Counted from the stretch's first letter, positions 35,564 through 44,840 are shown. The stretch: DNA of 64,000 nucleotides from Mesorhizobium sp. 1M-11 (GCF_001303895.1 NZ_LJSD01000056.1:62001-126000); one strand, 5' to 3'. Numbers and translations are program-made. The notes: generated by a model from the letters alone, not told the origin.

Positions 35564-36316
35564 TCAGGTCTCCCGGAATTCGGTTCGCGCCAGGCCGTTG
35601 TCGAGATTGATCGTGGTGCGCAACCGCATCCGTTCCGGCGTCGGTGTCATGATCAGCACGGCGTCGATCTCGATCTTCAGTCCGAGGCTTTTGTCGCCAA
35701 GGGTGACGCTGACGGTTGTCGCGCTCTCCTTGAGGCGCGGTTCGAAGGTGGCGAGAACCATGCGGATTTCGCGCGCCAGCACATCGCGGTCGAAGTCCCG
35801 CGAGGAACGGCCGGAGAAGGACGGCACGCCATAGTTGACCACGCTGCGTCGCACCTCTGGAAAGTCGGCTAGCGACGGCAGTTCGTCCAATGACTGTTCC
35901 TGCTCGGCGTCGGAAAGCATCGGTGCGGACTCGAAACGCTCGGTATTGAACAGGGCTTCGATGTCGCGCCGGACGGCTTCTCTGAGCACGCGTACGGACA
36001 CCACGACGCCGCGGCTTTCGATCTCCGCGCGATGTTCTGCTTGGAAGACCAGCCGGTGCAGGCGCCGCTTCTGTTCGGACGTCAATCCCGCATCGACATC
36101 GATGGCGCGCGCTCTCCCGGCAAGAAGACCTTCGACGCGCTCGGCGCCCAGTTCTTCTTCCAGCAGACGACGCAGCCCGTCGATTTCCGACGTCAGGCCG
36201 GGCAAGTCGTTGATGAGGCGGTCCCAGAGGGAGGGTTGTACCGCCTCGCGCCTTGCCCGGGAACTGCCGGCTGGCTGTGCCTTTACGCCGTGCCGCCTGG
36301 CCTCACTTGCCGACAT
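35564..36316 (-). CDS. tssE: T6SS baseplate protein TssE (gp25-like), extended
   Basis: A 250-residue gp25-like protein. The family opening 'PSLWDRLIND' is at about residue 28. The gp25 core ('LREAVRRDIEALFNTERF', 'VRRSVVNYGVPSFSG', 'AREIRMVLATFEPRL') only begins near residue 110, so about 70 extra charged helical residues separate the two. That makes it longer than the usual 130-180. TssE starts sheath assembly on the baseplate. The start overlaps the hcp 3' end by 14 bases. Confidence 0.9.
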   Translation of the reverse strand: MSASEARRHGVKAQPAGSSRARREAVQPSLWDRLINDLPGLTSEIDGLRRLLEEELGAERVEGLLAGRARAIDVDAGLTSEQKRRLHRLVFQAEHRAEIESRGVVVSVRVLREAVRRDIEALFNTERFESAPMLSDAEQEQSLDELPSLADFPEVRRSVVNYGVPSFSGRSSRDFDRDVLAREIRMVLATFEPRLKESATTVSVTLGDKSLGLKIEIDAVLIMTPTPERMRLRTTINLDNGLARTEFRET

Positions 36317-36785
36317 AGACGTCCATTTCGATCTCGTCGTCCTTGTCGTAGACGAACTTGATCTTCTTGTAGGCGAAGCTGACTTCTTCCTCGATCAAGT
36401 CCGCCTCGTCGTCAGCTTGCCGCATGTCGTATTCCATGACCGAGGCATCTGTGAGCGTCACGACCAGATAGTCGCTGGTCTCGCCGTCGATGGTCCGGCG
36501 TGCCGAAAACACCACTTCGTCAAGTGCCTTGTTTTCGAACAGCGCCTTCTTCAGGTAGGGGGATGCCTTGTCGTAATGCTTGGTGAACTTGATCATGCCG
36601 AGCGCAACACGGCCGCGGCGCGAGAGTGAATTGGGATCGTAGGGCGCGATCATCTTATAATCGACGCCATGCACTTCGATTTCGTCTTCGTGGCCGTCGC
36701 GCTGGCTCGGGCCCTTGATGTCCGGAACTTTCAAAAAGCCGTCTATCTTCATCGAAGGCGCATCGGTTCTTGTTGTAGTCGGCAT
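36303..36785 (-). CDS. hcp: T6SS tube protein Hcp (TssD)
   Basis: A 160-residue Hcp with 'KIDGFLKVPDIKGPSQRDGH', 'FTKHYDKASPYLKKALF' and 'SFAYKKIKFVYD'. Hcp hexamers stack into the inner tube that the sheath expels. A GGAGAAAG site precedes the ATG. A 50-base gap separates it from tssC; no terminator or strong promoter was recognised there. It lies inside the operon rather than as a separate gene. Confidence 0.96.
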   Translation of the reverse strand: MPTTTRTDAPSMKIDGFLKVPDIKGPSQRDGHEDEIEVHGVDYKMIAPYDPNSLSRRGRVALGMIKFTKHYDKASPYLKKALFENKALDEVVFSARRTIDGETSDYLVVTLTDASVMEYDMRQADDEADLIEEEVSFAYKKIKFVYDKDDEIEMDVYVGK

Positions 36786-36835
36786 TGTCTTTCTCCACCG
36801 CTTTGAAACGAAACAAAGATGACTTCGCTGTTATT

Positions 36836-38341
36836 TCAGCCCTTCACTGAGGGTAGCTCCGACACCAGCCGGAGCGAGGCGTTGATGCCTTCCAACTGGT
36901 AGTGTGGACGCAGATAGAAACGGGCGTTGTAGTAGCCGGGCCGACCTTCGACGCTGTCGACCTGGACCTCGGCGGCGGCAAGCGGGCGCTTGGCGCGCGC
37001 TTTGTCGTCCGCGAAGGCTGGATTGGCCAGCACGTACCGGTTGATCCATTCGGTCAACCAGATCTGCATGTCGGAGCGTTCCTTGAACGAGCCGATCTTG
37101 TCGCGTGCGATTGCCTTCAGGTAATGCGCGAAGCGCGACACGGGGAAGAGGTACGGCAGGTTGGCGGAGAGCCTCTCGTTGGCCTGTGCGTCGGGATCGA
37201 CAAGGCGACCGGCACGGGTCTCGTCGTCCTGCAGCGAATGGGCCCCGATGAAGGCAGCGAGATCCGTGTTCTTGCGATGCAGGATCGGCATCAGGCCGAG
37301 TTTGGCCAGTTCCGCCTCGCGCCGGTCGTCGATTGCGACTTCCGTCGGGCATTTCATCGCGATCGATCCGTCATCGGTCGGGAAGGCGTGCACGGGCAGG
37401 TTTAATACCGTGCCGCCATTCTCGACACCGCGGATCTGAGTGCCCCAACCGTAGAGCTTGTGGCTGCGGTTGATGTTCACGCCCATCGGGAAGGCGGCGT
37501 TCATCCAGACATATTTGTTGTGGTCGCCTTGCACCTCTTCCTCGAAGGTGAAGCCCTTCACCGGAACGGTCTCGGTGCCGTAAGGCAGCCGTGCCAGCAC
37601 ACGCGGCATGGTGAGGCCAATGTAGCGGGCGTCTTCGCTCTCGCGCAGCGACTGCCACGAAGCATAGGCCGGGTTCGACACGATCATCTGCAGGTCCTGC
37701 GGGTTCGGCAGTTCCTGCCAGCTGTCCATCCGGAACAGGCGCGGCGAGGCGGCGGCGATGAAAGGCGTGTGTGCCGAGGCACAGACGCCCGAAATGTTGC
37801 GCAGCAGGCCGACGTCGCGCGGATGGTTCGAGAACTCGTAGGCACCGATGATGCAGCCGACCGGTTCGCCGCCCAGCATCGAATACTCGTCCGTGTAGAC
37901 TTTCTTGAAGATCGGGCTCTGGTCCCACATCTGGCCTTCATAATCTTCGAGCGTGTCGGCCAGCTGTTCCTTGGAGATGTTCATCACCCGGATCTTCAGC
38001 TTGGTATCCGTCTCGGTGTTGTTGACGAGATACCAGAGGCCGCGCCATGTGCCTTCCATCTCCCGCACTTCCGGTGCGTGCAGGATCTCGTTGACCTGCG
38101 TCGTCAGCATCTTGTCGATACCTGCTATCAGCGACTTGATCGACTTGATCGCGTTGGACGAGATCGTGGTCGTCTCGGAGCGCGATTGGGCGGCGAGCGC
38201 CAGGTTGCGCACAAGCTGCTGCAGCTTTTCGCTGTCGTCCTTCTTGACCTTGAAGTCCTTTTCCAGGAGCCCGCTGAATTCGCCGAGGTCTATCGCTTCC
38301 GCCTCGGCGGTAGCGGCTGCGGTTTTTTGCTGTTCAGCCAT
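36836..38341 (-). CDS. tssC: T6SS sheath large subunit TssC
   Basis: A 501-residue TssC (VipB/ImpC) with 'REMEGTWRGLWYLVNNTETD', 'PVGCIIGAYEFSNHPRDVGLL', 'AFIGAHSLQ' and C-terminal 'YNARFYLRPHYQLEGINASL'. With TssB it forms the contractile sheath around the Hcp tube; ClpV disassembles it after firing. It starts 3 bases after tssB. Confidence 0.97.
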   Translation of the reverse strand: MAEQQKTAAATAEAEAIDLGEFSGLLEKDFKVKKDDSEKLQQLVRNLALAAQSRSETTTISSNAIKSIKSLIAGIDKMLTTQVNEILHAPEVREMEGTWRGLWYLVNNTETDTKLKIRVMNISKEQLADTLEDYEGQMWDQSPIFKKVYTDEYSMLGGEPVGCIIGAYEFSNHPRDVGLLRNISGVCASAHTPFIAAASPRLFRMDSWQELPNPQDLQMIVSNPAYASWQSLRESEDARYIGLTMPRVLARLPYGTETVPVKGFTFEEEVQGDHNKYVWMNAAFPMGVNINRSHKLYGWGTQIRGVENGGTVLNLPVHAFPTDDGSIAMKCPTEVAIDDRREAELAKLGLMPILHRKNTDLAAFIGAHSLQDDETRAGRLVDPDAQANERLSANLPYLFPVSRFAHYLKAIARDKIGSFKERSDMQIWLTEWINRYVLANPAFADDKARAKRPLAAAEVQVDSVEGRPGYYNARFYLRPHYQLEGINASLRLVSELPSVKG

Positions 38342-38344
38342 GAC

Positions 38345-38884
38345 TTACTCCCCCGCCTTGTCGTCGTCGGACATCGCCTGGCTGGCGATCCTGCTCAGCA
38401 GCGGCTCGTTGTTCAGAAGTTGCGCAATGCGCTTTTCGGCGTCGACGCGGCCGTCCATGAAGCCGAGCAATTCCTCGAGCTGACGACGCATCTTGAGGAT
38501 CTCAGCCAGTTGCGGCACCTGCTCGGCCACTTTGTCAGGAGCGAAATCGCCCATCTTCGAGAAGGTGAGATCGATCGCCAGTTCTTCATCCCGTTCGGCA
38601 CCCTCGGCTTGTGGCAATGTGTTCTTCACACGCGCCTTCACGCGAGGTCCCATGGCCTCCATGAACTTGGGGAAGCGGTTGGCGTCGGTTTCGACGAAGT
38701 TGCGGTCCAGCACCGACTTTGATGCTTCCTTGGTCTGTGAGGCGCCAGAAAGGTCGGCCATCACAGCCATGACGAACGGCAGTTCGATCGTCGTCGGGCT
38801 GCCGTAGGTCTCGACGTCGTAGGCGATTTGCACGCGCGGGGCGCGGTTTCTTTCGATGACCTTAGCTTTGCTCTCTGCTGGCAT
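38345..38884 (-). CDS. tssB: T6SS sheath small subunit TssB
   Basis: A 179-residue TssB (VipA/ImpB) with 'VQIAYDVETYGSPTTIELPF', 'FVMAVMADLSG' and 'DFAPDKVAEQVPQL'. The C-terminal part holds the ClpV-recognised helix in homologues. It lies 5 bases after tssA and 3 bases before tssC. Confidence 0.97.
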   Translation of the reverse strand: MPAESKAKVIERNRAPRVQIAYDVETYGSPTTIELPFVMAVMADLSGASQTKEASKSVLDRNFVETDANRFPKFMEAMGPRVKARVKNTLPQAEGAERDEELAIDLTFSKMGDFAPDKVAEQVPQLAEILKMRRQLEELLGFMDGRVDAEKRIAQLLNNEPLLSRIASQAMSDDDKAGE

Positions 38885-38889
38885 GCTCT

Positions 38890-40062
38890 TTACCTTTCAT
38901 CCTTCTGCGCCGGCTTCTTGGGATCGGGGACGCCGGCAAGCAGCCGGAATTCCTTCAGCCCGGACGGGGCGAGATCTTCCATCAGTTCCACGAAATCCAT
39001 GTGCACCATCCGACGCACGCGGCGGGCAAGATGCGGTATCGGGCTCGACGGCTCCGTGCGGTCATAGAAGGCGACAACCAGGTCGAGGCATTTGACAACA
39101 TCGTCGCGCGAGGCGATCCGATCGGGCAGCCCGGCACCCGGTCCTGCAAGGCTTGTCACATTTGCCATCGTTTCGGCTCCATGACCGTTTCGGGCGGGTG
39201 CCGCCGGTTCCTCCGGCTGCGGGGTCCGTTCTGCGGCTCCAATTGCCGTCGCGCCGGCGGCCGAATTCCGTTCCAGCGTTGTCAGCAAACGCTGCAGGAA
39301 CCGCCTCAATTCCGGGATGACCGGGCCATTGCCCTCGATGTGCTTGTTGAGGGCGACGTCGACCTCGTCGAGGGCAATCATCGCCGCGCGGGCATCGGAG
39401 AGCAGCGATGTCATCGCATCGCCGGCCTGGTCGATCTGTGCCGCGCAGCCGCTACGCACGCGGTTCAAAAGCTGGCTGTGGGCGCTCGCCAATGTCGCCT
39501 TCTCGGTCGCGTTCAGTCCGGAAGCCGCTTCCTGCAGCATGACGCGCTCATCGAGTGCACTCTTCTCCAGATCGCGTCCGCTGATCGGTCCGACCTGCCG
39601 CGGTGAGAAGAAGATCATCTCCCTTAGGTTTGCCAGCAGGCCTTCCTGGCCGTTCTGGAGTTCGAGCAGCGCATTCATTCGGCGCAAGGCAGCCTCGCGC
39701 GCAGGCGCGTTTGCCCGCAACGTCGGATGCATCGTGTCCCAATACTGGTCGAAGGTCTTGGAGATCAGGGTCAGGCCCTGTGTCAGTCCTGTCAGCCCTT
39801 CCTCGTTGGCGAGAGCACGTGCGACAATGACCAAAAGGCGCAAATCCCGGCCACGGGAGCGGAGCTCTTCCGCCTTCTCGATGACGGCGGCCCAATCCAC
39901 CGGCGTGGACTGCGAGGTAGGCTTGCCGGTTCCGTCATGAACAACTTTGAGCTGCGGTTCGGTAAGGCGCTCCAGCTCGTGAAAGGCCTGGTCGTTGCGC
40001 AAATCCTCTCCCGACGGATTCTCACCGTTCAGAGGATTCAGCCAGAGTGCGATATCAATCAC
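38890..40062 (-). CDS. tssA: T6SS cap/chaperone protein TssA (ImpA)
   Basis: A 390-residue ImpA-N protein: 'NPLNGENPSGEDLR' near the N-terminus, 'AVIEKAEELRSRGRDLRL', 'FDQYWDTMHP', and a C-terminal block 'ASRDDVVKCLDLVVAFYDR' ending 'FRLLAG'. TssA coordinates tube and sheath growth. The start is GTG at 40062, preceded by a purine-rich GGGGGTAGG stretch. It is the first gene of the main tss operon and is divergent from clpV; a candidate promoter lies at 40123-40150. Confidence 0.93.
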   Translation of the reverse strand: MIDIALWLNPLNGENPSGEDLRNDQAFHELERLTEPQLKVVHDGTGKPTSQSTPVDWAAVIEKAEELRSRGRDLRLLVIVARALANEEGLTGLTQGLTLISKTFDQYWDTMHPTLRANAPAREAALRRMNALLELQNGQEGLLANLREMIFFSPRQVGPISGRDLEKSALDERVMLQEAASGLNATEKATLASAHSQLLNRVRSGCAAQIDQAGDAMTSLLSDARAAMIALDEVDVALNKHIEGNGPVIPELRRFLQRLLTTLERNSAAGATAIGAAERTPQPEEPAAPARNGHGAETMANVTSLAGPGAGLPDRIASRDDVVKCLDLVVAFYDRTEPSSPIPHLARRVRRMVHMDFVELMEDLAPSGLKEFRLLAGVPDPKKPAQKDER

Positions 40063-40095
40063 ACCTACCCCCAGCCAGCGGCCCTGAGACCCCTA

Positions 40096-40115
40096 TGTGA
40101 CGCAACGTTATCACA
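40096..40115. repeat. Inverted repeat TGTGA-N10-TCACA upstream of tssA
   Basis: Perfect 5-base arms TGTGA and TCACA with a 10-base spacer sit just downstream of the candidate tssA -10 box, about 34-53 bases before the start codon. The arms equal the CRP half-sites found elsewhere in the locus, but the spacer is 4 bases too long for a CRP site. It could be a different operator, a leader hairpin or chance. Confidence 0.35.
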
Positions 40116-40122
40116 CGGCCTC

Positions 40123-40150
40123 ACTTTACCACAATTACGCCGCATTTCAA
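40123..40150 (-). promoter_or_regulatory. Candidate sigma-70-type promoter of the tssA operon
   Basis: Reading on the minus strand, TTGAAA (40150-40145) and TAAAGT (40128-40123) are separated by 16 bases, a fair match to -35/-10 elements. The implied transcription start is about 55 bases before the tssA GTG. It lies in the 324-bp tssA-clpV intergenic region (40063-40386), which otherwise holds the inverted repeat at 40096 and the CRP-like box at 40218. Confidence 0.4.
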
Positions 40151-40217
40151 AAAGCCAACGGAAGCCGAACGCGACCGTTTCTTCGACAAACCCATGGCGC
40201 AATTGCCGGACCCGGTA

Positions 40218-40233
40218 TGTGAAATGCTTCGCA
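40218..40233. promoter_or_regulatory. CRP-like operator (TGTGA-N6-TCGCA)
   Basis: TGTGA-AATGCT-TCGCA matches the TGTGA-N6-TCACA consensus at 9 of 10 positions, and the symmetry extends outward (TATG..CATA). Its centre is about midway between the divergent clpV and tssA starts (roughly 160 bases from each), so it could control both. Confidence 0.5.
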
Positions 40234-40386
40234 TAGCGCGGGCCGAAATCCGGTGTTTGTTATGGAGCCCTTTGTAGCCGCGAGGTGCCGCCCGGGCGGG
40301 TTCAAAACGCCAAAAGCGTCACATGTTTTGTCAAGCCGTCGCCGATATGGCAGGGTATGTTCGGCAGACTTCGGGAGCAGGTTCAG

Positions 40387-43203
40387 ATGGAACAGCGCCG
40401 GTCTTCGCAGAGCTTCAAACGCAAGGAGCTCGTTGCCAAGTTAAACTCTCTCTGCCAGCGAGCGTTCAAGGCCGCCGCAGATGCCACCAAGCTGCGTGGC
40501 AATCCTTATGTCGAGCTTGTCCACTTCATCGAGCAACTGGTGCTGTCCGAGCGTTCGGATGTCCAGATGATTGTCGCCGACGCCGGGGTGGATGCCAGCC
40601 GGCTGACCGCCGACATGACTCGTGCCATTGACAAGCTGCCCTATGGCGCGACCTCCATCGAGGAATTCTCCGACCATATCTTTCACGCCATCCAGGAGGG
40701 CTGGAATCTGGCGACGCTGGAGTTCGGTGTGGAAGAGGTGCGCAGCGCCCACATCCTGCTTGCCTGCCTGAAGACCCCGGTACTGGAAGGCTTGCTGTCG
40801 AAGATCAGCGCCGAGTTCGACAAGGTAGATGCCGACGGGGTCATTTCCCGATTTGCGGAGATCACCGAAGGCTCGCTTGAGGCGACTTCAATAACCGCCG
40901 CTGTCGCTGCCGAGACACCAATGAAACGCGGTATAGGCGGGGAGTCGGCACTTGCCAAATACGCGACCGATCTTACCCGGCGCGCCCGTGACAGCAAGAT
41001 CGATCCGGTCGTGGGCCGCGATCCTGAAATCCGACAGATCGTCGACATCCTGATGCGTCGCCGGCAAAACAATCCGATCTTGACCGGCGAGGCTGGCGTG
41101 GGCAAAACAGCCGTGGTTGAGGGGTTTGCTCTGCGCATCGCCCAGGGCGATGTGCCGCCAACACTACAAAACGTCAGTGTGTGCATGCTTGATATCGGAC
41201 TGATGCAAGCGGGTGCCAGCGTCAAGGGTGAGTTCGAGAAACGACTGAAAGCGGTGATCGACGAGGTTCAGGCCTCGGAGGCGCCTATCATCCTGTTCAT
41301 CGACGAGGCGCATACGCTGATCGGCGCTGGCGGCGCGGCGGGAACCGGCGATGCGGCCAATCTTCTGAAGCCGGCGCTGGCGCGGGGGGAGCTTCGTACC
41401 ATCGCTGCCACGACTTGGGCCGAATATAAGCAACACATCGAAAAGGATCCGGCGCTCACGCGCCGCTTCCAGGTCGTCAAAATCGATGAACCCTCGGAAG
41501 CGGTAGCCGTCCTCATGTTGCGCGGCGTTGCCGAAGTGTTGGAGCGTCACCACAAGGTGCAAATATTGGACGAGGCGATCGAAGCTGCGGTCTTGCTCTC
41601 GCATCGCTATATCCCGGCCAGGCAACTGCCGGACAAGGCGGTCAGCCTTCTCGACACCGCTTGCGCCCGCGTCGCTGTCTCACAGCATGCGACACCTGCC
41701 GAGGTTGAGGACATCCTGCGCCGACGCCAGGCCCTCGAGGTTGAGCGAGGCATCATCGGCCGCGAGGCGGCAATCGGCATCGATGTTGCAGATCGGTTGG
41801 CCAAGGCCGAGGCTGGGCTGGCGGAGACCGAGACCACCCTTGCTGCTGCCCAGGCACGCTGGGATCGGGAAAAGCTTCTGGTGGGTGAGATTCTCGACCT
41901 GCGCGCCAAACTGCGCGGCGAAGGCCAGCCGTTGGATGCTGCTGAGCACGAAGAAATCGCAGTGAAGCTGGAGAGTGCAGAAGCCAGGGCGGCTGACGAA
42001 AAAGCCGTCAAAGGCAAGGAAACCAAGGCTGAGAAATCCAAAAAAACCAAGACCGCGGATGCCGGTGCCGAAACGGACGACGGCGTGACAGGGATTGGTG
42101 GTTCGCAGCCGGAAACGGCAGCCGACCTCTCGCGACTGCGCGGACTGATGGCGGAGCTCGCCACCGCGCAGGGGGAGACACCTCTGATCTTGCCGTCGGT
42201 CGACCGCAATGCCGTGGCAGCAGTGGTCCAGGACTGGACTGGCATCCCGACAGGACGGATGCTGTCCAGTCAGACCGAGAAGGCTCTCAAGCTGGCGTCC
42301 ACTTTGTCTGGTCGTGTGGTCGGCCAGGATCACGCGATGGAAATGATTGCCCGCCGCGTGCAGACAAGCCGTGCCGGTCTCGGCGCGCCAGAGAAACCCG
42401 TAGGGGTATTCCTGCTTTGCGGTCCTTCCGGTGTCGGCAAGACCGAAACCGCTCTGGCATTGGCCGAAACGCTCTATGGCGGCGAGCAGAACCTCATCTC
42501 GATCAATATGTCGGAATTCCAGGAAGCGCATACCGTCTCGACCTTGAAGGGGGCTCCTCCCGGCTATGTCGGTTACGGCAAGGGCGGCCTCCTGACCGAG
42601 GCTGTGCGCAGAAAGCCCTATTCGGTGATCTTGCTCGACGAGGTCGAGAAAGCGCATCCGGATGTGCACGAAATATTCTTCCAGGTCTTCGACAAGGGCA
42701 TGATGGACGACAGCGAGGGCCGACGCATCGACTTCAAGAACACGCTGATCTTGCTCACGTCGAATGTCGGGTCCGAGGTCATCATGGAGCGTACAAGGAA
42801 TGGGATTGTGGAGACGAGCATCGACGATCTCGATACGGCGTTGCGGGCGCCGCTCTTGAAGGTGTTTCCGGCAGCATTCCTTGGCCGTGTCGTGACGATC
42901 CCTTACTATCCGCTTTCGGACTCCATGATCGAGGCAATCACCAGGCACCAATTCAGCAAGATTGCACGGCGCCTCAGCGCGACCAACGATGCCGAGCTGG
43001 TGATTGGCGATGGCGTCATGGATCTGGTGAAGGCGCGTTGCATCGAAATCGAATCCGGAGGCCGCATGATTGACGCCATCCTCACCAACACACTGCTTCC
43101 GGAATTGAGCCGCGGCGTGCTCAATCGTGCCCTGGTGGGGGAGAAGTTGACGAGGATCACTGTGGGGGCCTCGTCAGAGGGGTTCACTTACAAGTTTGAA
43201 TAG
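40387..43203 (+). CDS. clpV: T6SS sheath-recycling AAA+ ATPase ClpV (TssH)
   Basis: A 938-residue ClpB-family ATPase. It has an N-terminal domain (about 1-150), then AAA+ domain 1 with Walker A GEAGVGKT (234-241), a coiled middle domain, AAA+ domain 2 with Walker A GPSGVGKT (679-686) and a D2-small domain. An unusual Lys-rich low-complexity stretch lies at about 537-556 before the second ATPase domain. ATG at 40387 is chosen because GGGAG lies 9 bases upstream; in-frame ATGs at 40285 and 40357 lack this. ClpV pulls apart contracted TssB/TssC sheath for reuse. It is transcribed alone, divergent from tssA. Confidence 0.95.
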   Translation: MEQRRSSQSFKRKELVAKLNSLCQRAFKAAADATKLRGNPYVELVHFIEQLVLSERSDVQMIVADAGVDASRLTADMTRAIDKLPYGATSIEEFSDHIFHAIQEGWNLATLEFGVEEVRSAHILLACLKTPVLEGLLSKISAEFDKVDADGVISRFAEITEGSLEATSITAAVAAETPMKRGIGGESALAKYATDLTRRARDSKIDPVVGRDPEIRQIVDILMRRRQNNPILTGEAGVGKTAVVEGFALRIAQGDVPPTLQNVSVCMLDIGLMQAGASVKGEFEKRLKAVIDEVQASEAPIILFIDEAHTLIGAGGAAGTGDAANLLKPALARGELRTIAATTWAEYKQHIEKDPALTRRFQVVKIDEPSEAVAVLMLRGVAEVLERHHKVQILDEAIEAAVLLSHRYIPARQLPDKAVSLLDTACARVAVSQHATPAEVEDILRRRQALEVERGIIGREAAIGIDVADRLAKAEAGLAETETTLAAAQARWDREKLLVGEILDLRAKLRGEGQPLDAAEHEEIAVKLESAEARAADEKAVKGKETKAEKSKKTKTADAGAETDDGVTGIGGSQPETAADLSRLRGLMAELATAQGETPLILPSVDRNAVAAVVQDWTGIPTGRMLSSQTEKALKLASTLSGRVVGQDHAMEMIARRVQTSRAGLGAPEKPVGVFLLCGPSGVGKTETALALAETLYGGEQNLISINMSEFQEAHTVSTLKGAPPGYVGYGKGGLLTEAVRRKPYSVILLDEVEKAHPDVHEIFFQVFDKGMMDDSEGRRIDFKNTLILLTSNVGSEVIMERTRNGIVETSIDDLDTALRAPLLKVFPAAFLGRVVTIPYYPLSDSMIEAITRHQFSKIARRLSATNDAELVIGDGVMDLVKARCIEIESGGRMIDAILTNTLLPELSRGVLNRALVGEKLTRITVGASSEGFTYKFE

Positions 43204-43602
43204 CTCGATCGATGAGCCGGACTTCGAAATCTGGACTGTGCGATCTGGACAAGCGGCCTTCGCACTGATCGCTCGTTGTCATCCGCTCGGCACTAAGCGG
43301 ATTCCTGGCAGTTTGTTACACAGATCAAGGACACTAAGCGCTGCCGGCTAAGTTCCCCTACGAATTTGGCACGGAATCGCAGCTCAGTTCGCCGATGGCC
43401 GTTTGCCATGGGCCCTGCGATTTGATTGCCTCGGCCACTTCCGTCGCGTCGTTTGTGCAGCCTTATGCAAGCGCGGTGCCTTGCTGCGCTGCATGTTCTT
43501 GTCGCCTGATGTTGTGGCTGGAGTTGCTGCCCTCGGTAGTCGTTGAGAAGAAGCCCTCCGATATGGCAGGGGAACTTGTTTATACCCGCCGTTCATGAGT
43601 AC
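43204..43602. other. Intergenic region between clpV and porin genes
   Basis: About 400 bases after clpV hold no convincing gene; small open frames on both strands have no recognisable protein character. A perfect 7-base inverted repeat (ATCCGCT/AGCGGAT, 43281-43302, 8-base loop) is present but lacks a T-run, so it is not a standard terminator. The stretch marks the boundary of the T6SS locus. Confidence 0.5.
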
Positions 43603-43637
43603 GCAAAAAAGAACCCGACAGCCTGGCTGCCGGGTTT
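43603..43637 (-). terminator. Rho-independent terminator of the porin gene
   Basis: A strong hairpin (arms AACCCG.CAGC and GCTG.CGGGTT, 3-base loop, one internal mismatch) lies about 20 bases beyond the porin stop codon. On the minus strand it is followed by a run of six T at 43610-43605. Confidence 0.85.
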
Positions 43638-43656
43638 GACGAGGTCAGTCAGTCGG

Positions 43657-44772
43657 TCAGAAATTGCGCTGGAAACGAACCATTCCGGAGAACCCGTCAT
43701 CGTCCGTGGCCGGCTGGCCATCGTCGAGGCTGAAATAGGCGATTTCCGGCGTAATCACCAAACCGGGCACCGGTTCATAGTTGACGTTGGTGACGACAGC
43801 GTAATGATTGTCGGCCTGTCCTCGCGCGGCCCCCGAGCCCTTGCTGACCCCAGAGTCGCTGTATGACGCCTGCAGGTTGAATTTCAGCCTGTTGTTGATG
43901 CGATATGAGCCGCCGCCCCAGATGGCCCAATCGCCCTTCCAGGGCTTGTAGTAGTTAAAGCTATCCTCGTCGCCGGTGCCGTAGCCGGCCATCACGAACA
44001 GCGAAAGCTGTTCGTTGATCGTACCGTCGAGTCGGGCCTTGATGGCTCCTTCCTCGTAGTTGGAATCGTAGCCCGCAACGACCACGACACCGCCCCATTT
44101 GGCGGTATATTTCAGGCCGCCGACGATGTGCGGGACATAAGAGTCGATCGTGTAGTCGTTGCCGTAGGAGCTGCCACCCTGCTCGAGCGAGACGACCGCG
44201 GAAAGACCGTTGTCGCTCTTGTAGGTATAGCTGATCAGGTTGGTTTCGACCGGAGTGAAAGGCACGAAGTCGTCGCCGATGACCGGACCTGCAAAATTGG
44301 CAAAGGTGTCGAAGACCGATTCATCCTTACCGATGCGCAGGCCGCCGAGCTGGATCCAGCCATAATAGAGAGAGACGAAATTCGGCTCGCCGTGATAGCC
44401 GTCCCGGTACGAGAAATTGGTTTGCGTGAACGTCGACAGTGTACCGAGCTCCGTCTCGCTGCCGGTCCAGGTGCGAAGCGCGAAACGTGCCTGAGCATGA
44501 TAGGTGTCATCCGTTCCGCCTAAAGCCCCCGGAACATCATTGTGCCCGCCATAGGGACCATCGCCGGCGCGAATTTCATAGCGGAGGTAACCGCCTACGC
44601 GCAGGCAGGTCTCGGTGCCCGGAATGTAGAAGTAGCCAACGCCATAAATGTCGCAAATCCGAACGTATTCGGCAGCTTCTGGCTCAACTATTACTGGGAT
44701 GTCGGCAGAATAGGCGGCAAGCGAGATCGTGCTCAGCGCCGACGCGCCAAGCAAAAGACACAGATTTTTCAA
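43657..44772 (-). CDS. Outer-membrane porin (Porin_2 family, rhizobial type)
   Basis: A 371-residue porin with a signal peptide ending about residue 23 and the rhizobial porin opening 'YVRICDIYGVGYFYIPGTETCLRVGGYLRYE'-like block (two cysteines and 'GTETCLRVGGY'). It ends with a terminal Phe ('VRFQRNF'), as outer-membrane barrels do. It should form a general diffusion channel. The start codon is TTG at 44772 with GGAGGG about 6 bases upstream. It has its own leader hairpin, candidate promoter and terminator, so it is monocistronic. It has no functional link to either neighbour. Confidence 0.93.
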   Translation of the reverse strand: MKNLCLLLGASALSTISLAAYSADIPVIVEPEAAEYVRICDIYGVGYFYIPGTETCLRVGGYLRYEIRAGDGPYGGHNDVPGALGGTDDTYHAQARFALRTWTGSETELGTLSTFTQTNFSYRDGYHGEPNFVSLYYGWIQLGGLRIGKDESVFDTFANFAGPVIGDDFVPFTPVETNLISYTYKSDNGLSAVVSLEQGGSSYGNDYTIDSYVPHIVGGLKYTAKWGGVVVVAGYDSNYEEGAIKARLDGTINEQLSLFVMAGYGTGDEDSFNYYKPWKGDWAIWGGGSYRINNRLKFNLQASYSDSGVSKGSGAARGQADNHYAVVTNVNYEPVPGLVITPEIAYFSLDDGQPATDDDGFSGMVRFQRNF

Positions 44773-44785
44773 TTTCCCCTCCAGA

Positions 44786-44806
44786 TAAGATCCATAACGG
44801 ATCTTA
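44786..44806. repeat. Leader inverted repeat upstream of porin start
   Basis: A perfect 8-base inverted repeat (TAAGATCC / GGATCTTA, 5-base loop) lies just upstream of the porin ribosome binding site. In the transcript it would fold as a hairpin ending a few bases before GGAGGG, so it could affect mRNA stability or translation; alternatively it is a protein-binding operator. Confidence 0.5.
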
Positions 44807-44840
44807 GGTTGCTAGCGTTATGCGCTTAGCTGCATTTTCG

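Noticed and set aside
40196-40210. Possible sigma-54 element TGGCGCAATTGC in the tssA-clpV region
   Set aside because: GG-to-GC spacing is 9 bases, too short.
41680-42951. Antisense open frame of about 420 codons opposite clpV
   Set aside because: No family resemblance, and the sense strand encodes an unmistakable ClpV.
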